Source: Bacteroidales bacterium
Lineage (GTDB): Bacteria > Bacteroidota > Bacteroidia > Bacteroidales > SM23-62
Assembly: GCA_016783865.1 (NCBI GenBank)
Contig: JADHVS010000291.1
Coordinates: 1 to 5,351, forward strand
Direction of reading: 5' to 3'
Length of the DNA: 5,351 nt
Below, piece after piece: positions 1 to 5,351 of this stretch. Position numbers and translations under genes: made by a program. The number at the start of each line of letters is the position of its first letter. The first letter of the stretch is position 1. The notes under the pieces are model-generated. The model saw only the letters and a list, made by a program, of their open reading frames with translations, made no database searches and was not told the origin of the DNA.

Positions 1-1397
1 TGGAGGAGAGGGACCTGATTTCCAATCCCGGGCCTGAAAACTGGGATCAATACGGAGGATGGGCCTCCGGTCCCCAGCTTGAAGCAACGGGATATTTCCG
101 GGTGGAGAAACATGAAGGCAAATGGTGGCTGGTAGATCCCGAAGGCAGGCTCTTCTGGTCGCATGGCATATGTGTAGTTGGTGGTGTTCAAACCACCACA
201 ATAACAGATCGTGAATACATGTACAGTTTTTTACCTCCGAAAGATTCACCATTGGGCCAATTCTATGAATTCACTAACACAATGAGAGGTTACTATAAAG
301 ACTATGATTCATTTGAGATATACAGTTATCATCAGGCCAATATGTTCAGAAAATACGGTCAGGATTGGCTTGAAAAGGATAAGGAGCAAACATTTCGACG
401 CATGAGAAGCTGGGGACTGAACACTTGTGCTGGCTGGTCGAACAGAGATTATTACGAAATGCGTCAGGCTCCATATACGGTCTCTGTATCCACTGGAGGA
501 TCACGGATTATAGAAGGTTTCGGTATAAGTGAGGGCCGTGGTTTTCCTGATCCGTTTGACCCCGGCTTCAGGCAGGTTCTGCGTGAGACGCTGGCGGAAG
601 AAAAGGGCCATAGCCTTGGTGATCCGTGGTGTATTGGTATATTCGTGGATAACGAACTGAATTGGGGATGGGATGGATTTTCTCTCACGATCGGCACATT
701 GAAAAGTCCTGCTACGCAACCTGCCAAGCAGGAATTCATCAATGATCTCAGAACCAGGTATCGGACCATAACCAGTCTCAATGACGAATGGGGATCGGAC
801 TATTCCTCCTTTATTGCCCTGTTAGAAGATACAATTCCTCCTGATATGAAAAAGGCCCATGGTGATCTGGCAACGTTTTATGGTAAAATCGCAGATGCCT
901 ATCTGGGGGTATGCTGTCAGGAAGTTAAGCGTGTGGCACCAGATCAGCTTTACTTTGGATGTCGTTTCTGGTCAGTCAACCTGGCAGTCGCTGAAGCAGC
1001 CTCAAAGTACTGCGATGCTGTTAGTTTTAACCGCTATTATTACACCATCGATAATTTCAGCCTTCCCGGAGATATTGACATGCCACTGATGTTCAGCGAA
1101 TTCCATTTCGGCGCCCTTGATCGCGGGATGCTGCACCCAAGTCTCAGGCAGACAAAAGATCAGAACCACAGGGCGCAGATCTACATACAGTTTATCCAGA
1201 GCGCATTAAGAAATCCGAATGCCATCGGTACACATTGGTTCCAGTTCAGGGATCAGGAGACAACAGGTCGGGTGGGTGATGGAGAGAACTACCAGCTTGG
1301 TTTTATTGATATTTGTGACAGGCCTTATGAGGAAACCATTCAGGCTTGTCGGGAGATTGGATACGGAATGTATGAATATCGGTTCGCAAATCATTGA
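1..1397 (+). CDS. GH50-like (beta-agarase-type) glycoside hydrolase, 5'-truncated by window edge
   Basis: Likely hydrolyses beta-galactosidic bonds in an agar- or porphyran-like galactan, probably outside the cytoplasm; the substrate is inferred. The first full codon is at position 3, and 464 residues are visible before TGA at 1395-1397. A GTG at 102 could be mistaken for the start, but the frame is open to the left edge and reads as family-like sequence (ATGYFRVEKHEGKWWLVDPEG), so the true start and any signal peptide lie upstream. Visible landmarks, numbered from the first full codon: KWWLVDPEGRLFWSHG at about 40-55, DREYMYSFLP soon after, DPWCIGIFVDNELNWG with candidate acid/base Glu218 (bases 654-656), and MFSEFHFGALDRG with candidate nucleophile Glu366 (bases 1098-1100). 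Asn-Glu on one strand and a later Glu on another are typical of clan GH-A barrels, and the EFHFGALDRG block is what I associate with GH50. The visible part is essentially the whole catalytic barrel; GH50 enzymes usually have a further N-terminal domain. GH42-like or an uncharacterised GH-A family are the alternatives. Fairly sure of clan, less of substrate. Confidence 0.82.
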   Translation, partial: EERDLISNPGPENWDQYGGWASGPQLEATGYFRVEKHEGKWWLVDPEGRLFWSHGICVVGGVQTTTITDREYMYSFLPPKDSPLGQFYEFTNTMRGYYKDYDSFEIYSYHQANMFRKYGQDWLEKDKEQTFRRMRSWGLNTCAGWSNRDYYEMRQAPYTVSVSTGGSRIIEGFGISEGRGFPDPFDPGFRQVLRETLAEEKGHSLGDPWCIGIFVDNELNWGWDGFSLTIGTLKSPATQPAKQEFINDLRTRYRTITSLNDEWGSDYSSFIALLEDTIPPDMKKAHGDLATFYGKIADAYLGVCCQEVKRVAPDQLYFGCRFWSVNLAVAEAASKYCDAVSFNRYYYTIDNFSLPGDIDMPLMFSEFHFGALDRGMLHPSLRQTKDQNHRAQIYIQFIQSALRNPNAIGTHWFQFRDQETTGRVGDGENYQLGFIDICDRPYEETIQACREIGYGMYEYRFANH

Positions 1398-1483
1398 AAA
1401 ACATAAACTATATGGATATTTTTCACGTGATATTAGATGCGAAAAGAGGATAGGTGCATATATTCAAAAGTGAAAGAATCAAC
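1398..1483. other. Short intergenic gap between the GH50-like and GH31 genes
   Basis: This 86-base, AT-rich gap contains the perfect 8-base palindrome TCACGTGA at 1423-1430. I see no strong hairpin followed by a T-run, so no terminator is supported. I also see no clear Bacteroidota promoter pair (TTTG and TAnnTTTG) nor a good sigma-70 pair. The simplest reading is that the GH31 gene is transcribed through from the upstream gene. An AGAGGA stretch at 1445-1450 lies three bases before an in-frame GTG at 1454, which I do not favour as the GH31 start. The A-rich AAAAGTGAAAGAA just before the ATG at 1484 may serve as a weak ribosome-loading region. Confidence 0.55.
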
Positions 1484-3913
1484 ATGAAAAAATTTGAAAG
1501 AAAAACCATCGCCAGTTCAATATTACTGTTCATTGTCATGGCTTGTCTCGCTGCAGATCAGGATACTGGACAAACACTGGGAGATCACAATTTATCCACA
1601 TATTGTTCGAAAGTATTGGTGGGTCATGATATGGAGGTTTCCCTTTATACTTCTAGGATGTTCAGGATCCGTACATCAAACCTGGAGGGTGAAAAATTCC
1701 CTCCAAAATATGAGATCCCGTTTATAATAGGTAAACTGGAAAAATGGGATCCGGTGGAATACAGCCACTGGGAGGACGGACAATATGACTATATCGAAAC
1801 AGAGGTCATACGTATCCTGATCTCAAAGGCCAACCTGGATTGGACCGTATGGTCAAAAGGAGGTGAGAGACAAATATATCCATCTGAGGGCCGGATAACC
1901 GGATTGTTCCGGGATGGTTATACGGTTTTTGATAATGCCAGTGCATTCAATGAGCATAACAACAACAATCGGTATACACACTGGTTTTACAATCCTTCCA
2001 CAGGCAGGTATGTGGATACTTACCTGCATGAAGATCTGATATTTGAGCAGTATTTTATTTACGGACCGGATTACCCGGCCCTCTTCTCTCAACTGAATGA
2101 ATTGATCGGGCCTGAACCATTGCTTCCATTGAAGGCATACGGTACCTTCCACATGCAACACCTGATCTGTGAGGGCAGCCAGGAGCAGCTTCTTGCATAT
2201 GCGCGAAAACTGCGCGATAAGGACCTGCCCTGTGATGCCTTGATCATTGCTGATGAGTGGGGGGACGGATGTCCGGGAGGAGGAGGTGATGATTACTGGG
2301 GACAGCTTGACTGGTATGAGAATTATACCAAACCTTTATCGGTAAAAGGCATGTGTGATTCACTGGATGCCATGCATTTTGATGTGATGACCATCCATCA
2401 TAGTGCTCCTGATTTTGTGCACAGGGCAGAGAACACCCCGAGACGCATCAGGGAATGGACCTCCCGGGTATACGATGAAAATTTATGGTGGGAAAAGATG
2501 GAGGAGCAATACGATCAGGGTGTAGACGGTACCTGGCAGGATACCCGCCAGAATGATATTACTGACGGGGTTATCTGGGCATATACCCAGGAATACATTG
2601 GACCGGAAAACAGGGTGCTTTTCAATGGATGCAGAAAAATGATGCTGTTTAACTTTTGGGATATAGATGGCCGGGACAATACCATTGCCGCCAATAACCT
2701 GATAGGTTCCCGCAGGTATCCCTTCAGGTGGACAGGAGATATAGAAAATTCCTATGCAGAGCTAAAATATCAAATCAACGCAATAACCAATACACATGGT
2801 TCAATGAAAGGAGTATCCTACATCACCTGTGATGATTTCGGTAAAGACTGGAAAGTCCATGCCCGGTTTAACCAGTTTCTAGATTTTCTTCCGGTTTCAA
2901 GGACGCATGCCTACAGACCCTGGCAATTTATTTTAAGTGACGAGGAGTGGGAGCATCTTTTCAAAGAGGAAGGATATGAATCAGCGGAGGATTACATTCT
3001 GTTTCCGGATGATGCGTCTCACAATCCAATGCGACCATTGAGTGAAGTAAAGCGAGAAATCATGGAAAAGCTGACCAATAAGGTTACATATGACATAAAG
3101 ACAGCGGAAAACAGCATACGCAAACACCGAAAACTACGGTACATGTTACTGCCATATATTTACTCCACTGCATATGTGAACTATCTTACCGGTATACCTA
3201 TATGCCGTCCCATGCTGCTTGCATTTCCTGAAGATTCAAGATGCAGGCAGGATCACTTCCCTTACCAGTATATGTTCGGTGAATACATTCTTGTTGCACC
3301 TGTTTACGGGGATTTCAATACAATGGAAATTTATCTGCCATCTGGAAATAATTGGATAGATTATTGGGATAAGAGAATGTATGAAGGTGGACAACTTCTT
3401 ACGTACAAAACCTCAGATGTTGAAAAATTACCGCTTTTTATCCGTTCCGGTTCAATCATTCCAATGAGAAAAGAGCAAAACTGGATCGAGAAAGGAGAGA
3501 TCTGGGATCCGCTGATATTTGATATTTATCCTGACGAAGTTTCCACATTCACGCTTTTCGAAGATGATGGTCGGACCATCTATTACCAGGACGGTCAATT
3601 TGCAGAAACGATTTTCGAATGTTCCCTGAAATCTTCAGAGATATCAATCATCATCAATAAGTCAGAGGGTGATTATAACGGAAAACCGGATGATCGAACC
3701 TTTCTGTTTCACTTGAATATGATTGAAAGTCAACCGGAGACGATAATTTGTAATGCGGAAGTATTAAAGGAAGTACCTGATCTTAAAAAGTTAGATAATG
3801 AATTATGCGGGTGGACCTACAACAGGGACCAGGGAATAGTAACCATCAAATTATTTGGTAAAGCTTCAGAAAAATCAGAGATAATCGTGTCCTTAGAATC
3901 AACATGGAATTAA
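1484..3913 (+). CDS. Exported GH31 family alpha-glycosidase-like enzyme with atypical active-site motif
   Basis: A complete 809-residue GH31 enzyme, a family of mostly retaining alpha-glycosidases (glucosidase, xylosidase, galactosidase, sulfoquinovosidase). I chose ATG 1484 over an in-frame GTG at 1454 because it gives a clean signal peptide: MKKFERK, then a hydrophobic stretch to about residue 24. Cleavage after Ala23 is possible; Val-Met-Ala-Cys21 is a poor lipobox. Residues about 35-210 form the N-terminal beta domain, shorter than usual. The barrel begins near 215 (KAYGTFHMQHL). Asp257 (IIADEW) is a likely sugar contact. Asp353 in DGTWQDTRQND is the candidate nucleophile and Asp419 in RWTGD the candidate acid/base; the 66-residue spacing equals that of E. 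coli YicI. DDFG at 450-453 and RTH at 473-475 match further conserved sites. RPMLLAFPED near 575, YMFGEYILVAPV at 596-607 and LPLFIRSGSIIP are GH31 hallmarks, and FEDDG at 692-696 marks a DUF5110-like C-terminal domain. Six bases separate it from the sulfatase gene, suggesting co-translation. Family assignment is strong; substrate is unknown. Confidence 0.9.
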   Translation: MKKFERKTIASSILLFIVMACLAADQDTGQTLGDHNLSTYCSKVLVGHDMEVSLYTSRMFRIRTSNLEGEKFPPKYEIPFIIGKLEKWDPVEYSHWEDGQYDYIETEVIRILISKANLDWTVWSKGGERQIYPSEGRITGLFRDGYTVFDNASAFNEHNNNNRYTHWFYNPSTGRYVDTYLHEDLIFEQYFIYGPDYPALFSQLNELIGPEPLLPLKAYGTFHMQHLICEGSQEQLLAYARKLRDKDLPCDALIIADEWGDGCPGGGGDDYWGQLDWYENYTKPLSVKGMCDSLDAMHFDVMTIHHSAPDFVHRAENTPRRIREWTSRVYDENLWWEKMEEQYDQGVDGTWQDTRQNDITDGVIWAYTQEYIGPENRVLFNGCRKMMLFNFWDIDGRDNTIAANNLIGSRRYPFRWTGDIENSYAELKYQINAITNTHGSMKGVSYITCDDFGKDWKVHARFNQFLDFLPVSRTHAYRPWQFILSDEEWEHLFKEEGYESAEDYILFPDDASHNPMRPLSEVKREIMEKLTNKVTYDIKTAENSIRKHRKLRYMLLPYIYSTAYVNYLTGIPICRPMLLAFPEDSRCRQDHFPYQYMFGEYILVAPVYGDFNTMEIYLPSGNNWIDYWDKRMYEGGQLLTYKTSDVEKLPLFIRSGSIIPMRKEQNWIEKGEIWDPLIFDIYPDEVSTFTLFEDDGRTIYYQDGQFAETIFECSLKSSEISIIINKSEGDYNGKPDDRTFLFHLNMIESQPETIICNAEVLKEVPDLKKLDNELCGWTYNRDQGIVTIKLFGKASEKSEIIVSLESTWN

Positions 3914-3919
3914 TGCATC

Positions 3920-5351
3920 ATGACGCAATTTATTGAGAAACTGCTTCTCACGAGTATGATAATCCTCCTTCTTACTATTCTCAACGGTTGTCAGAAGGAA
4001 CCGGATTTGCCCAATATTGTTTTCATCATGGCTGATGACCTGGGCTATGGTGATCTGGGATGCTACGGAGCAGAGAAAATCCATACCCCTAATATTGATC
4101 GCCTTGCAGATGAAGGTATGCAGTTTACGGATGCTCATAGTGGTTCAGCAGTATGTACACCAACCCGTTACGGTGTTTTAACCGGCAGGTATTGCTGGCG
4201 CAGCTGGTTAAAAAACTGGGTTTTATGGGAAAATATGCCACTACTGATCGATATAACAAGGTTGACGGTGGCTTCCATGTTGCGGCAGCAAGGTTATACA
4301 ACAGCCTGTATTGGCAAATGGCATCTTGGCTGGGGTGTAGAGACTGACCATGGGTGGGACGGGGATGTGAAACCCGGTCCCCTCGAAGTAGGATTCGATT
4401 ATTTTTTTGGCGTGCCCCACAGCCATAATTCACCGGATTTTTTAAAAGTTTTCATGGAGAATCATAGAATCATCGGATTAAATCCGGGTGATGACATCCA
4501 TGATGAGGAAGTGATGAAAAGGGTACGAAGGAATCTGGAAGAAACTGCTATAAACCTGTCGGAAGTTGTTGTCCGGTTTATCGAGGAAAATAAAAACCGG
4601 CCTTTTTTTCTGTATTATCCAACAACTAATATCCACTCTCCTATCACTCCTAATGAGCGTTTTAAAGTAATGAGTGAAGCCGGCCAATATGGAGATTTCG
4701 TAGTCGAATTTGACTGGGCCGTTGGTGAGATTATATCCGCTCTGGACAGGCTTAACCTCACGGAAAACACATTGATTTTTGTTACCAGCGATAATGGCGG
4801 AACTCTTGAGGCCACTGAATTCGGGCACCAGTCCAATGCACCCTGGAGGGGGAGTAAGAAGCAGATCTATGAAGGAGGGCACCGGATACCATTCATTGTC
4901 CGATGGCCTGGTAAGGTCGAACCAGGTTCTGTCTGCGATGTGACCATTTGTCTGACCGATTTAATGGCCACATGCGCAGCCATTATCCAATACCCGCTCC
5001 CAAGAGACGCGGCAGAAGACAGTTATAATATCCTGCCGCTGCTGCTGGGACAAACTTATGAGGGTCCAATCCGTGAAGCAACTGTGCATCATTCCGTTTC
5101 GGGTATGTTCGCGATCCGGCAGGGTAAATGGAAACTTATTGAAGGTCTTGGGAATGGCGGACCCGAAATTGGACCGGAAACAGATGTCAGTGCAGAGGGG
5201 CAACCCAAACGAGATACTATAACAGGTGATTTTAAGGATCTCGTTTATTATTTTCCACCCCCGCCACAGCCGGGTGCAGGTGAACCTGAAGGGCAGCTGT
5301 ACGATCTTGAATCGGACCCGGGAGAAACTAATAATCTTTGGAACGAACATC
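3920..5351 (+). CDS. S1 family formylglycine sulfatase, predicted lipoprotein, 3'-truncated by window edge
   Basis: Hydrolyses a sulfate ester, most likely on a carbohydrate, at the cell envelope. The frame runs uninterrupted from ATG 3920 for 477 codons to the edge. It opens with a hydrophobic signal and lipobox Leu-Asn-Gly-Cys24, followed by Gln-Lys-Glu, so it is probably an anchored lipoprotein. NIVFIMADDLGYGDLG supplies metal ligands Asp39 and Asp40. The signature CTPTRYGVLTGR carries Cys79, which an anSME- or FGE-type enzyme outside this window must convert to formylglycine. Further site residues are Lys133 and His135 (GKWHLG), His239 (NIHSP), Asp291 and Asn292 (SDNGG) and Lys313 (WRGSKK). 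All key residues are present, so it should be active. The last visible segment, LYDLESDPGETNNL, is the usual sulfatase C-terminal motif, so probably only some tens of residues are missing. Its start lies six bases after the GH31 stop without a recognisable Shine-Dalgarno sequence. The CTPTRYGVLTGRYCWR pattern recalls galactose/N-acetylgalactosamine sulfatases such as S1_15, but that subfamily is a low-confidence guess. Confidence 0.93.
   Translation, partial: MTQFIEKLLLTSMIILLLTILNGCQKEPDLPNIVFIMADDLGYGDLGCYGAEKIHTPNIDRLADEGMQFTDAHSGSAVCTPTRYGVLTGRYCWRSWLKNWVLWENMPLLIDITRLTVASMLRQQGYTTACIGKWHLGWGVETDHGWDGDVKPGPLEVGFDYFFGVPHSHNSPDFLKVFMENHRIIGLNPGDDIHDEEVMKRVRRNLEETAINLSEVVVRFIEENKNRPFFLYYPTTNIHSPITPNERFKVMSEAGQYGDFVVEFDWAVGEIISALDRLNLTENTLIFVTSDNGGTLEATEFGHQSNAPWRGSKKQIYEGGHRIPFIVRWPGKVEPGSVCDVTICLTDLMATCAAIIQYPLPRDAAEDSYNILPLLLGQTYEGPIREATVHHSVSGMFAIRQGKWKLIEGLGNGGPEIGPETDVSAEGQPKRDTITGDFKDLVYYFPPPPQPGAGEPEGQLYDLESDPGETNNLWNEH

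Noticed and set aside
102..1397. Treating GTG 102 as the true start of the first gene
   Set aside because: The frame is open to the left edge and the upstream 33 codons read as conserved family sequence continuous with the domain, so GTG 102 is an internal Val codon.
1454..1483. GTG 1454 as the start of the GH31 gene
   Set aside because: It would put ten polar and charged residues before a well-formed signal peptide that begins at ATG 1484; the AGAGGA upstream is only three bases away, too close for a good ribosome site.
3914..3919. Terminator or promoter between the GH31 and sulfatase genes
   Set aside because: Only six bases separate stop and start, leaving no room for either in the gap, and no hairpin is visible around the junction.
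4153..4347. Possible frameshift in the sulfatase, suggested by a short overlapping forward frame
   Set aside because: Codon-by-codon reading from 3920 to 5351 stays open and shows every expected sulfatase motif in one frame, so there is no frameshift.
4478..4882. 134-codon open frame on the minus strand
   Set aside because: It lies wholly inside the sulfatase gene, whose forward frame carries all the catalytic motifs; the reverse product shows no recognisable domain.
5161..5290. Pro-rich segment (PPPPQPGAGEPEG) in the sulfatase as a novel domain or linker
   Set aside because: Sulfatases of this kind often have a variable Gly/Pro-rich loop between the KWKLI strand and the final LYDL motif; this looks like such a loop.
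4961..5350. 129-codon open frame on the minus strand near the right edge
   Set aside because: It overlaps the sulfatase C-terminal region, which is clearly coding on the plus strand up to LYDLESDPGETNNL.

Overview
This window holds three same-strand genes for polysaccharide breakdown: the 3' part of a GH50-like (beta-agarase-type, clan GH-A) glycoside hydrolase, a complete exported GH31 family glycoside hydrolase, and a nearly complete S1-type (formylglycine) sulfatase that runs off the right edge. No RNA gene, mobile element, CRISPR array or convincing terminator is visible.

The genes appear to form part of one operon. The gap between genes 1 and 2 is 86 bases, and between genes 2 and 3 it is 6 bases. 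All point rightwards. None of the starts has a strong Shine-Dalgarno sequence. That, the moderate base composition and a sulfatase lipoprotein signal followed by Cys-Gln-Lys-Glu (similar to the surface-export signal of Bacteroidota lipoproteins) suggest a Bacteroidota member, probably marine or otherwise living on algal glycans. Planctomycetota, Verrucomicrobiota and Lentisphaerota carry similar gene families and cannot be excluded from sequence reading alone.

Region by region: 1-1397 is the C-terminal catalytic part of the GH50-like enzyme (5' end outside the window). 1398-1483 is a short non-coding gap with one 8-base palindrome. 1484-3913 is the GH31 enzyme with a signal peptide. 3920-5351 is the sulfatase, open at the right edge and probably missing only its last few tens of residues.

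A reasonable working model is a fragment of a polysaccharide utilisation locus for a sulfated galactan-like algal polymer. The sulfatase would remove ester sulfate, the GH31 enzyme would remove or cleave an alpha-linked sugar, and the GH50-like enzyme would cut beta-galactosidic backbone bonds. The substrate is inferred from families and neighbourhood only. The most unusual point is the GH31 enzyme: its nucleophile motif reads WQDTRQND instead of the usual WxDMNE, it has a short N-terminal domain, and it carries an acidic/charged insertion late in its barrel. Its specificity is therefore hard to assign to a known GH31 group.
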